Source of the DNA: Nemophila menziesii
Lineage: Eukaryota; Streptophyta; Magnoliopsida; Boraginales; Hydrophyllaceae
Length of the DNA stretch: 64,000 nt
Reading direction: 5' to 3'
NCBI GenBank assembly: GCA_029959085.1
Contig: JARWIR010000003.1
Span: 30,519,505-30,583,504 of the forward strand
Numbering within the stretch: the first letter of the stretch is position 1; every line of letters begins with the position of its first letter. The notes beneath the pieces are model-generated. The model was not told the DNA's origin. It did no database searches and saw only the letters and a program-made list of their open reading frames with translations. Made by a program: the position numbers and the translations under genes. Shown piece by piece: positions 19,741 to 30,828 of the stretch.

Positions 19741-22514
19741 TTTTTTTTTTTTTGATCAACAAATCAAAATTTTATTAATCAAATCAACACCCCAATTGTC
19801 TTTACAAAACTTTACTAAAGTTTAGACATTAATCCTAACATAGGAATTAATACTCTAAACCAAAAGCCCATTAACACCTACATTACTATTACATTTTCTC
19901 GGCCCACAAGCCATATCAAAAAAAGAAAAAGGCCTATTACAAGACAAGACATTAAAACATTATCCACTATCTAATTTCTCAATCCTCTCACTAATGGAAT
20001 TCTTTTTAACCTTCCATCCTTTCACTTTGAAGTAAACGTTTTTAATCACCTTGCTACAAATTTGCTCCTCGGTTAAGCCCAGACCACCATGGCCTCTATC
20101 ATTTCTCTCACACCAGATAGCATAAATATAAGATGTGCATTTATCTTGACAATTTCTTCCAATTAACCCAATGAATTTACTTTTTGCTCCCCGAATCCCA
20201 CCAAAATTTTGCCACAATACTCGAAACTTTTTTACATAAATTCTTTGGGAACTCAAAAATTGACATTGCATAGTTCGAAATTGCCTGCGGGACGGCCTTA
20301 ATAAGAACTTATTTCCCACCTTCAGAAAGTAATGAAGCAATCCAACTAGTAGATTTGGCCAGCAATCTATCTTTAATATAATTCAGGTTTTCACTCTTGG
20401 CTCTCTTAAGTGTAAGTGGAACCCCTAAATATTTATCCAAGTCATTAGTAACTCCAATATGTAGTCGTTGAGATATTTCTATTTTTCAACGGATCTAGGG
20501 TATTTTTACAAAATAAGATGGCCGATTTGCGTAGATTAACACGTTGACCAAGGGCATTACAATAATCATTTAGCAGATTCCGAAATGTCTCAATTTCCTT
20601 AAGGTTAATATTAATAAAGAAAAGAGCATCATCCACAAAGAGAAGATGAGTTAACTTCGGACATTGTCTAGTAATCGCCAGTCCTTTAATTGACCCACTA
20701 CGACAGTGGTAATCAATCAGACTTAAAAGACTTTCAGTGAGCAGTGAAAATAAAAAGGGAGATAAGGGATCTGCTTGTCTAAGTCCTTATTCAGGTTTGA
20801 ATTTCTTCATTCTTTGACCGTTAACTTTGACTTGGAAAGAAACTGAGGATATACAATTATGAACCCAACGAATCCATTTCTCACAAAAACCGAGTGCACG
20901 TAATGTTTTAAACCAGAAGTTCAAATTGACTTGATCATACACCTTTTCCATATCAACTTTAACCGCTCCAAAATATTTTTTGACTTCCTTTTATTATTAA
21001 GATAATATGAAACTTCTTGTGCAATAATAATATTGTCTGGTATATTACGTCCCTTAATAAAAGCTGACTGCGTTGGTGAAATAATCAAATCCATAAACGG
21101 TTGAAATTTAGAAGCCAGAATTTTAGCAATAATCTTATAGCAGAAATTTGCACTAGAAATAGGCCTATAGTCTTTGATGGACTCTTGATATGATCCTTTA
21201 GAAATTAAAGTGATAACCAAATCATTTATTTTAATAATATCCAAGTTCGAATCAAAGAAATCTTTAATAAATCTAAAAATATCATCTTTGATAATCACCC
21301 AGAACTCGTGATATAATTTCCCTGGTAATCCATCCGGACCAGGAGCTTTCGATCCAGACATTCCAAATACGGCTCTTCTAACTTCATCCATACTTGGTGA
21401 TAAAATAAGGGACTAATTCATATCGAACGTTACTTTATATGGAATATATTGCGTAATATTATTAGGATCTGAAACAACATTCTCTTTGAACAAATTAACG
21501 TAATAATCTTGAATAATCTCATTAATTTCCTTAGGCTCATCCACCCATTCCTCATATTTATTTTTAAGAGCACAAATTCTATTAATTTTCCTTCTCTTCA
21601 TGGTTTTAGCAAAGAAATATTTAGTATTCTTATCACCATTTTTAATAGCAAGATCACGCGCTCTATCTTCCCAATAAATTTCTTCAATTCTCCATAATTC
21701 CTGGATATATTCTTTAATATAGTTTTCTCTTGTTTTATTTTCTTCAGTATCCGGTTCATTGTTAATTAGAACAAGTTCTTCCTGTAACTCATCTATTTTC
21801 CTTCTATTATTAAAAAACGTAATCTTGCTCCACCCTTTAAGAGTCAGACAAGATGTGTCTCATTTACTGCAGAAGTTAGCAATCTTGTCGCATCTACGTT
21901 GACAATTCCAATTTTCATTAATAATCTCCTTACACTGGCTCTGCTCAAGTCATCTAGATTCAAAAATAAATATTTATCGGTCTTCCCTTTTTTTATATCT
22001 CTAATAAGAACCAGTGGAGAATGATCTGATCCCATGGCTGGTGGTACTTTAATAATTGCATTAGGGAAACAAGCACACCAATCCATTGATGCGAGAACTC
22101 TATCCAATCGTTCTTTTACATTATTCTCAGTATTACGACGATTAGACCACGTAAAATGGAAACCTTTACTAGGTAAGTCCATGAGATGATTATTATTAAT
22201 GAACTCGTTGAATTTTAAAACTCGATCAAAATTAGCAGATTTTGTTCCCTTGCTTTTCAGAGAATTTAGATATATCATTAAAATCCCCAATAATAATATG
22301 CGGTTTATCCAACTGTCCAATCTGTTGTGATAGAGTATGCCACAATTTAATTCTTTCATCGTCACTATTAGGTGCATAAACGCAAACAAGATACCAAGAA
22401 CGATCATTAAATTCATTCACCTCAACTAGCACATGATTTTGACAAGAAAAGTTAACAGAAATTGAAACTGAATCCTTCCACAAGAGTAGAATACCCCCAG
22501 ACCTAAATGCTCTT
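19741..22514 (-). pseudogene. LINE B: endonuclease, reverse transcriptase and 3' end
   Basis: L1-type LINE in broken frames. The endonuclease has CVYAPNSDDER, IIIGDFNDIS, FTWSNRRN, ERLDRVLAS and GSDHSPL. Reverse transcriptase has SKAPGPDGLP, YRPISSANFCYKIIAKIL, SPTQSAFIKGRNIPDN and the FVDD box (HLLFVDDALFF, near 20,640). The thumb (AKFWWDSG) runs abruptly into a C-terminal piece (YAIWCERNDRGHG), suggesting an internal deletion. It ends in a 13-base poly(A), the T-run at 19,741-19,753. The first part lies beyond the solo LTR at 24,029-24,240. Frameshifts occur at about 22,240, 21,400, 20,980 and 20,340. Confidence 0.8.
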
Positions 22515-24028
22515 TGGTGTCGCCTAAGGTGTGATAAAATAATGAATAAAATAAGTGCAAACAAACGCCCTAAGCTGAGCACGGTTCCGCAAGTATTACA
22601 GGACGTATGTAAGTTTTAATGACAAATAAGATTCGTTCCTCAGAGACTACAAAAGTTAGATAGAACTTATGCAATTTATCTAGTGCAGATATAAGAGCTA
22701 GAATAATAATACGCAAGAAAATAAAGACTAAAGAGATTTTTATTTGGTTTTAAAAGATTAATAATTAAACTACTAAATTAAAAGACAGAAAATTAAATAA
22801 AAGAAAAGAAGATAGTATGATAGTTTAGCTCAAGATATTAGCAAGTAATCCCCACTAGTTTTGGTTATTCTATCGTTTAAGGGTGAATCAAGTAATACGC
22901 AATAATCAGGATTCTAAATTCTCATACCTTATACCTTGAGAGCGATTAAGGGGGATACAGACACACCATGAGGCAGCCTAAACTTAGGGTTATCTAACGC
23001 TACTAAGGCCCTAAGCAATTCAATTCCAAACATGGTGATAGTGGTGAAAGCATACCCTAATGATTATCTAGTTAGGTTGATTTGTCAGGTCTAAACCTTA
23101 TTCTAGACGTTATGTGGAGTTTCAATAATTAGACACCCAGTTAAGGTGATCATCTACTACTATTAAGGTAATCCTATACGTTTGCAACCGCAAGAAAAAC
23201 AGACAATAAATCAAAACACATAAACAGAACATAAAACATGAATTCCAGTTAAATACCTTAGTATCCCAAATTAGATAGGAAAACTAGGGTTCATACATAT
23301 ATTCTTAATCTCAAGCTAAAATTATTTAATTTATACTATAGAAAGAAAAGAAAAGAATTACATATTTGAAGGTTGAAGAAGACATAATATGGTGTTTAGC
23401 TCCTTCCAGACTTCTCTTCTTGTTGTAAGCTTCTTCCTGGCTTAAGGTTTAGCCAAGGATGATTTTCTTATGATAAGAGGTTGTATTTATAGGGTGTAGG
23501 AAGACCTAATTCTTTTTCTTGAAGGAGAAGGTAAGTAGTGGACTCCTAGCCCAACTCAAATTCGTAACCCTAAAATATGGAATCATCCCCGTTTTTTTTT
23601 GTCCTAACAGCTTCAATACTTATCCGTTTGACGCGTATGAGTAGTCGAAATTCATCGTCTCGGAAAGATATTTAACTTTTCTCTTGACCATTCCTCCAAA
23701 TTCCCCATCGATTCTGATATATAAGCTGATTTGTGGTCGTGGGTGGTGAAATTCAGATTTATTTGGCAGCTTTATCTTTTCCATACTTTACCTTTTGTTC
23801 CTTTAGCTCTTAGAATTAACTTGGACTCTAATTAATTACCATATATCTTTAAAGCTTCACACGAATAAATAATTAAACCCAATATGCTCCAAAAATAATA
23901 AATAATCAATTCAAGACACAAAGTAGGAAAGTGTACTAAATCATGATAAAATCGACCTATACTCTAATAAATACAACTAAAATGATGTCTCCAAGTAGGA
24001 TTAATTCATGAAAAATAAGGAGACATCA
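22515..24028 (-). mobile_element. Solo LTR, gypsy type, perfect TSD
   Basis: Termini on the plus strand are TGGTGTCGCC and GGAGACATCA. The flanks are ctctt on both sides (22,510-22,514 and 24,029-24,033). It is 1,514 bp long and related throughout to the E1 LTR. It split the endonuclease domain of LINE B and was left by recombination between the two LTRs of a full element. Confidence 0.92.
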
Positions 24029-24240
24029 CTCTTCCTCCGGGGTCAACTACATGAGAATTATTAAAAAAAATTAAAATATGAGGAAGCTCTAAGGTCTTTA
24101 CTTCAAGTTTAGATTCTAAAAATACACACAAAAGAAACATTATTTTTCCTAACAAGGGCTTTGAACGACTTTCTCATCAAGGGGAGCCTAACCCCTTGGC
24201 GGTTCCAGACAATAAAATTATCCATCCTCCCGGCCGTGTT
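24029..24240 (-). pseudogene. LINE B: start of endonuclease domain
   Basis: The minus strand from about 24,227 reads MDNFIVWNRQGV and KALVRKNNVSFVCIF. This is the usual beginning of a plant L1 ORF2 (ILSWNCRG...LV...P..LFL.ET). It continues past the solo LTR with AFRSGGILLLWKDSV at 22,514. No ORF1 was recognised upstream. Confidence 0.65.
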
Positions 24241-24282
24241 AACGGATCGGCCGCCATCCTCAGTCGAGATCAAAGGTGCATA

Positions 24283-25869
24283 TTATTTCATGGGAAATCC
24301 TAGAGTACTCGTGTTCTCTTCAGAATCGCTGTTACTGCTCAATCCATCTTCCAAATGACCATCACATTTTTTTGCACTACTAATGAACAAATTCTGATGA
24401 TCAGCGAACTCCTTCATCAACACAATATTCTTCCCATCACAACCACCATATTTCATTACCATTTTATTTTTAATGTCATAAAAACTATCACATACCTTGT
24501 CAATGAAACCTAGCATATCTAAGATCCTTTTCTCCATATTCGTGTTAAAGCCCACGAAGCAAGGGGGCCCCAAATTGTAACTGAAATAACTGTCATACTG
24601 CTATACATACAACGGATAAATATCAAAAGGATTAAAGATCGAGACTTAACTTGATCGAATTCCAAAGGCTGAAAGAAAATAGATTTTATATAGAGCTTTA
24701 TACCCAATGAAAAGAGATTACAGCTTCCAATAATAAATAAATACGAAAAAATCACACCAGCAAGATTCCATTCGTATTGCGAAGCTAAAATAGCCAATAG
24801 TAAAAGCCCAAAATAGCTGTTGCGGATATGAAATATGACCAAATAAGCTACTCCAGATATATGAATCCATCGCATATTAAACTGTATTAAATAATTGATC
24901 CTTAATATCTCTAAGATAAATATGATAAAACCCAATAGGAAATCATAATATAATGTTGTAAAAATCCTTATTGGAGAAAGGATATGTTTAAATGGGCGAA
25001 TGACTTCAAAATACACCATATTACCCAAATTGGGCTTAAGCAGACCTGTTAATAGACTAATAGCCAAATAAATATAAATAACAAGACAAATGTATTGAAA
25101 CTTATCTTTTTGGGCTATTGTGAGGATAATAATGAAGATAACTAGGATCCCCGTCCCACCACTTAAGTTCCTTATAACTTTGAGGGAAAAAAATTGCATT
25201 GCTTTCCAATATAGACTCCAAATGCAGACTATAAGAAAGATGGGAATTCTTAAAGATGATAACAACCCATATGACAGAATACATGTAAACCAAAACATTA
25301 AACATTCAAAAACAGGAAAAGGAGAGGTATCATTAATAGGAGACAAATTTATGAGACATCCTTATTTCCATTTGCATGTCCTTAAAACACTCATCAAAGG
25401 TTTCCTTCTCAATATAAACCTCCCGGTTGACACAACAAGTCACGAAATCATGATATTGTTTAATCGTGTAATTAAAATAAATATAAGAAATTCTAAGGAG
25501 CCATATAATGGACCAACACATTATCTTAACACCAATAGCTACTGTATGGCTCTCAATAAAGAGAGGTTCAGCAAAGAGATCACCCGCATAAAACAACGGG
25601 TAATTAAGACACGGAACACCAGAATCCACACATGCAGTGAAAGATTCACCACAATTACCATTACCCATACCAAATTTTGTAATTGTAACTGATTTATGAA
25701 CATAAAATAAACTCGAGATAAAATAATCTCTAGCCATGATCAGACTGAGTTTCCTCTTCAGTGAATCATTAAGCTCAAAAATAGTATTACCGCTTCTGAT
25801 CATTAAAGAAGTTTGATAAATAGACCATATGGTATACGTATCTTGTGTGAATATCTTTGAATATTGCAT
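24283..25869 (-). pseudogene. Multi-pass membrane protein gene with two frameshifts, unrecognised
   Basis: Three overlapping minus-strand frames join into about 520 codons: 25,869-25,333 (178 aa), 25,346-24,519 (275 aa), 24,573-24,283 (96 aa). The first part starts MQYSKIFTQD, is mainly soluble and cysteine-bearing (GNGNCGESFTACVDSGVPC) and has one hydrophobic segment. The second holds about six membrane segments (for example GILVIFIIILTIA, YICLVIYIYLAISLL, FLLGFIIFILEI). The third is a charged tail with an acidic end. The second break falls in a GGGGCCCCC run, the first near 25,340; each is a single-step shift. I do not recognise the family. It could be a recent pseudogene, a host gene with assembly errors, or one with tiny introns. 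The minus-strand LINE B begins just downstream. Confidence 0.5.
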
Positions 25870-26319
25870 AACCTAATAAATGATGAAAAAAGCTTAACAT
25901 TTTAGCTAAAAAAAATCTTTTATTGATTCAAGAAGAAGATCTATCTTTGATATACCCTTCAAAACGTAAAATTACACGTTTCTAGTTCCATGTAAGCATA
26001 CAAAAGTTAGTATTAAAAAGAAAATAAAAAATACCTTTGTATTTTGGCCTAAACTTGTAGCGCATTTTTCCATGCAGTTTATATATTATTTGGACACGAT
26101 GTTATCCATATTATTTTTTTCACCAAGAGGTTCGAGTTGAATTATTATTTTTTGATGAGAGATCATCAATATAACCATGTGACTCAAACCATCACTTGAA
26201 GTGAATGGTATATAAACTCGGTATGATTGTTATAAACATAATTAAAGTCTCACTCTTAATACGATATTGGTCATAAATAACTCAATAAGTAAAAAGATGT
26301 GTGGGCATAGAACGACCCA
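25870..26319. other. No gene recognised; possible promoter side of the membrane-protein gene
   Basis: AT-rich sequence without ORFs. It would contain the 5' UTR and promoter of the minus-strand frame starting at 25,869; no convincing TATA box was singled out. Confidence 0.3.
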
Positions 26320-26328
26320 GTAATTTAA

Positions 26329-26724
26329 GAGCGAATTCCACTTTTAGGCCATTACATATGGCCTAAAAACATTTTTAGGGCAAATATTTTAAAAGTATCA
26401 TTTTTAGGCCAAACGTTTCAAAAATATCATTTTTACGCCAAACGTATTTAAAAAGACCATTTTTAGGTCATTTCACTAATTTCGTGAGATATTTTAAGGA
26501 CAACTTGGTCATTTTAAATAAACTATATCTTTATTTGGTTGTATCACAAACTAAAAACTCTACTTAAGGTGTCCAAATTATTCTTGAAACCATTGAAATA
26601 TTTCACGAAATTAGTGAAATGGCCTAAAATGTTTGTTTTAATACATTGAAAATGGTACTTTTAAAACGTTTAGCCTAAAAATAATTTTAGACCATAGGTA
26701 ATGGCCTATAAATGGTATTTGCTC
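26329..26724. mobile_element. Mutator-type fold-back MITE, 396 bp
   Basis: Left end gagcgaattccacttttagg; the right end read inward is gagcaaataccatttatagg. The inverted repeat continues to the centre (cactaatttcgtgagatatt against aatatttcacgaaattagtg), so the element is one large imperfect palindrome. The flanking 9-mers gtaatttaa and gtagtttaa differ at one base. No coding capacity. Confidence 0.85.
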
Positions 26725-26733
26725 GTAGTTTAA

Positions 26734-27698
26734 TTATCAGTTGAGTTTTGAGATGAGGTTTATGTTTTGTAAGAATATTATACTAGGCCATACCCATTCT
26801 ACAATATCTAAATCGAATTCAGCGAGAGATATGTATTATCTAGCAGAATATTTATTTTTTTCATTATATAGTAAATCACTAAACGGTTTATGAATTTGTC
26901 TTTTATGACTAACAATCTTACATATCATATAATGATATTATTATATTTAAAGAAGTCCAACTATTAATTTAAATATCCTTATTGGTTGAAACCCAAATAT
27001 ATCCCATCTATTTATTCTTACGAGAATGATACATGGTATAATTATTCTACCAATTTGCACAATGAACAAATGAGAAAATTTATTTATTTTTATCTCCAAT
27101 AATTAATATGCAATATAGGCTTACAAACTTGGAAAAAATATCTTTGTTCGAATATTATTTGTAAAGTAGAATTCTCATGATAAGAGAGATAGCTAAATAG
27201 TATTTATAAAATGCATCATGATCCTCGCGAATGAACTATGAGCTTGTTAGCATATTGCCCTTTTTGTGAGTGTTTATATGAGACATAAGTCTGTGCATTT
27301 AACATGCTAATTGTTTTTAATCACACGATCACACATTTCTATATTTGTAAAGTATCATTTCTCAGTAGTCGACTCATCTCAAGCATGATTATCCCTGTTA
27401 TATAGACATTCACATGAGTTGATCACTCCCTAGGTTATAATTTGTTATATCATTTGATTTTGCATAATTTATCAACTAAGATTTTGCTTGTATGCTTATT
27501 AGAACATTTCGTATTTTAAGAGTTAGACCATCCAAACATATCTTACTTGCATAAATGTGCATTCATTCATCTTGATTATATGAGCATTATTCAATGCAAC
27601 AACTTTCTACGTGTCTAAAATTTTGTAAACTTCATTGTTATATATATTCACATTTAAAACACATCACATGCAAAGAGTTAGGCACATGAACATAAAAA
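26734..27698. other. Decayed tandem-repeat-like sequence, no gene
   Basis: The block ttagaacatttcgtatttta...ccatccaaacatatctt (about 27,500-27,560) resembles blocks at about 36,040 and 36,238 on the other side of E2. Together they look like remnants of a tandem repeat with units near 190 bp into which E2 inserted. Confidence 0.35.
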
Positions 27699-27703
27699 CT
27701 AGG

Positions 27704-29269
27704 TGATGTCTCCCTAAATGTTCTAATTTTATACCTTTGGGAGACATCATTTTTGGTGTTTATTTGATTAATTTAATAGACTTTTGGGCTAAATATGCAA
27801 TAATCCTAATTTTCTCTTTTATTTCTAGTATTTTTGATTTATTAAACTTTTGCGCGTAATATTGCTTGTTTTAGTGAAAAGTTTGTAGGTTTTGAATATT
27901 AGCAAGGAGAGGAATCCAAGAATAAAGTCAAAGATCGTGTAATGAAGTCAAAGCTTGAAGATAAATCCCGAAAAGAATTATATTTTGAAGCTGCAAATCT
28001 GGAAAACAGGCCAAAGATTGCTGATTTCGAGGCACTTACGTGTTGATTTAGCCGCTGATCTTTGAAGAGATTATGTTCCTTATCAAGTTACGGAAATTTA
28101 GCAAGTGATTTGAGGTCAATCGGAGTTATAACGAATCGGCTAGAGCTGTTTTAGTGGAGGTGGTGCAGCAGTTACGGGATTTTGGGCTTAATTATGGACT
28201 TGGGCTTTTCTAAAATGGCTTTTTATTTAAAATAAAACCCTAGTCCGAATTTACAAGTATAAATAGGCCTTTAGACCTTATTATTTCTAACCTCTCATTA
28301 TATTTTTCAAATTAAAACATCATTAGAAGAGAGCGTCAAGAAGAAAAGAAGCTTGGAGCTGGAGACTGTCTATATCTCCACGTTGCAGCCAATTCATCTT
28401 CCTAATTAGGTTTCTATTTTCCTTTCTGTAAAACAATTATGAATTCCTTTTTATTTATTTTCTTAGTTTTTCCAATTATGAGCTAATTTTAATTAGTGTT
28501 TGAGATCGCATTATGGATTGATTTTGATTCTATTTTATTCTATGTTTTTGTATTTGGGATTTTTACAATTGAAATCAAATTGGGTATTAGGTATTTTTCA
28601 TTAATTTGTTCTTAATAACTATAATTGACGTAATTAACCAATCATAGGTCTTAGTATCTAGGCTATTCCAATTAGTGGCGATTGGATCACCTTGACGGGG
28701 GGTTTAGGTACAGAAATAATTAATGAATGTAGGATAGAAATTATTTGACTCTGACGAGCGTAATTAATCCTATGGCCAATTGGGTAAAATAAACTTAACC
28801 ACTTAAGAATGGACTATAATCACCCTGACGGGGTTTGTAGCATTTAAGAGTAGCTCCTTAGTCCACCCTGACGGGGGTAAGGATGACCTTAGAATCCCGA
28901 CCATTACTTTTTACCAATTTGTCCCTTAAACGAAACATGGAATAAAGAAGAGTTAGATGAAATCCTTGCGTATCTCAAGTGCTACTTTCTCATACTTGCG
29001 TTTTACTTTTATTTACTTGCGTCTTAGTTAATTATTTGCATTTTCCATTTAGTCTTTCATTACTTAGAATAATAAAAACAAACAAACAATCTATATCTTT
29101 TACTTGCTTTCATAAGTGCAACCAATCATTACTTGATAAGCATTGTAGTCAACCATCCCGTCCTTGGAACGAATCTGTTTTATCAACTATATTACTTGGG
29201 ACAACCGTACACTTGCGGTTGTGGTTCGATTATTTATTGCATTTATTTAGAACACACAAAGGACCACCA
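27704..29269 (+). repeat. E2 5' LTR (1,566 bp)
   Basis: TGATGTCTCC...GGACCACCA. The first 46 bp are an inverted repeat. A TATA box lies at 28,258-28,267. Four CCTGACGGGG-like boxes lie at 28,690, 28,749, 28,823 and 28,866 in the downstream half. Confidence 0.95.
28258..28267 (+). promoter_or_regulatory. TATA box of the E2 LTR
   Basis: TATAAATAGG, present in both LTR copies and in related form in E1 and the solo LTR at 43,693 (about 44,676-44,685). It implies a U3 of about 580 bp and an unusually long R-U5 of nearly 1 kb. Confidence 0.6.
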
Positions 29270-29275
29270 AGTTTT

Positions 29276-29293
29276 TGGCGCCGCTGCCGGGGA
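29276..29293 (+). other. E2 primer-binding site (tRNA-Asp type)
   Basis: TGGCGCCGCTGCCGGGGA matches the complement of the plant tRNA-Asp 3' end at 17 of 18 positions and lies 6 bases after the LTR. Confidence 0.9.
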
Positions 29294-29432
29294 CGGTAGC
29301 GTGTGACCACGGTGTTTATGCTTTAGTGATAGTTGCATTTATTTTTATTTTTCAGTTTTACGCTTGTGTTTGCTTGTTTTGTTTTTTTTACAGGTACTTT
29401 ATTCAGGTAATGATCAAGAAATTTAATTAAAG

Positions 29433-30638
29433 ATGTATAGAGAACATTACCCAAATCCTGGTCCATTTGACTATTGGGAAGACTCTTCGGGACAACAACA
29501 ATGGGGTATAAATTCTTACCAACAACCTTATCAATACCCGCAAGAGAAAGGATGGAACAATTAATGGATCGGGGATAATCAACAACAAACACCATATCAC
29601 TATCAAAAAGAGCCTGAATGGAACAATCAACAGCAGCTATCATATCACTATCAACACGAGCATGAATGGAACAACCAGTGGGTTGAAAACATTCAACAAC
29701 CTCCACCTTCACCACAAATTTCCCAATTAGATAGATCACTTAAAGAACTCGTGGTCTTATATGAACAAAGGCTGGAATCAATAGAGAAAAATAATACCAG
29801 CTTGAAAAGAATGCAAAATCAGCTAGATGAAATTCTTACTCACATTGGAGAAACAGTTGAGGAGGAGGTGTTGAAAGAAGATATTATTGATAGTGATATG
29901 ACCATCGTGCCAATTATAAATGAAGACCACCATGTGGTTGAGGATCTTGTTAGCATGGTGGAAGAAAGAGTAGCAACGCAAATCCTGGAAGTGAACACAG
30001 AGATTGCTATTCCTAAGGTGTATACACATGATCAAGATATAGAACACAAACAAGAAGAGGTGGAGATCGAGGTTATAGAAAATCCAAAGAAAGAATATTA
30101 TGAGGTAATAGTGGAAGATTGGGTTGAAAGTGAAGACGAATGTGAAATGGTTGGAGAATCAATTGAAGAATTAAAGGTTAAAGATAAAATAGAAATTGAA
30201 TATCCGCCACAAAAAGTTCACCAATCACCATCTCTACCACGAATCATTATTAGAGATGAAAAATCAGAATCACCTCCACTACCACAAATGATCAATATGT
30301 GTTATACAAGCAAGGTGCCACACCGCGAGAGCAAAAAGGCAAGGAGGAGCACCTACCCACCACATTTTAAAGATGAATACGAGATTGAACCAAGGAGTAA
30401 AAAAAATCTTATACCGTGGAGAACAGTTATATACTCTAATGTGGTGGAAAATGTGTTTCGTCGTGAAAATAAAAAGGCGAAACGAAGTACTTACCCACCC
30501 CCTTTTAGAGATCGATTGAATAATATTCTAAGGGGGAAGGTTCTTAAGCTTTTACATCAAAGAAGAGGCGAGTTTAAGCGGATGAACACCGCAAGGGCCT
30601 CAATACCATCTTCATGGAAGGTAACGCGTCGAACTTAA
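29433..30638 (+). pseudogene. E2 gag-position ORF, Q-rich then acidic, one in-frame stop
   Basis: From the ATG at 29,433 the frame runs 402 codons with a single TAA at 29,562-29,564 (codon 44), where neighbouring repeats suggest a lost glutamine codon. The N-terminal 100 residues repeat a WNN(Q)-W/Q plus PYHYQ-like unit three times. A coiled-coil segment follows (EQRLESIEKNNTSLKRMQNQ), then a very acidic middle. The basic C terminus has a duplicated motif: KKARRSTYPPHF and KKAKRSTYPPPF. No zinc knuckle or known gag core is evident. By position just after the primer site it should be a structural or RNA-binding protein. Read-through or initiation downstream of the stop (for example Met at codon 130) would be needed for expression. 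Confidence 0.6.
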
Positions 30639-30676
30639 AGACGTAATAAATAAAAGTGCTTCTTGGGAGACAACCC
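30618..30676 (+). other. Conserved post-ORF block (E2)
   Basis: It reads aaggtaacgcgtcgaact, then aaagacgtaataaataaaag, then tgggagacaaccca, and overlaps the ORF stop. It matches the E1 block at 12,277-12,336 although the upstream ORFs of E1 and E2 are unrelated. Confidence 0.7.
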
Positions 30677-30828
30677 ATGTTTTAAATTGCTTTCATGTCT
30701 TTTAAATTCTTAGTGTAAATTAGAGTAATGATTCCTTATTTAGTGTTTATTTTTAAGAAATGAGAAAGGTTGGTGTTTCTTATGATTACAGGAGTAAAGG
30801 TCATGAGTTTGGGGTAGTTAGGTTATCA

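Noticed and set aside
25120..25692. 190-codon plus-strand frame
   Set aside because: Antisense to the membrane-protein frames; no recognisable domain.
29323..30053. Minus-strand frames of 138, 67 and 76 codons
   Set aside because: Antisense to the E2 ORF, whose composition (Q, E rich) keeps the opposite strand open.
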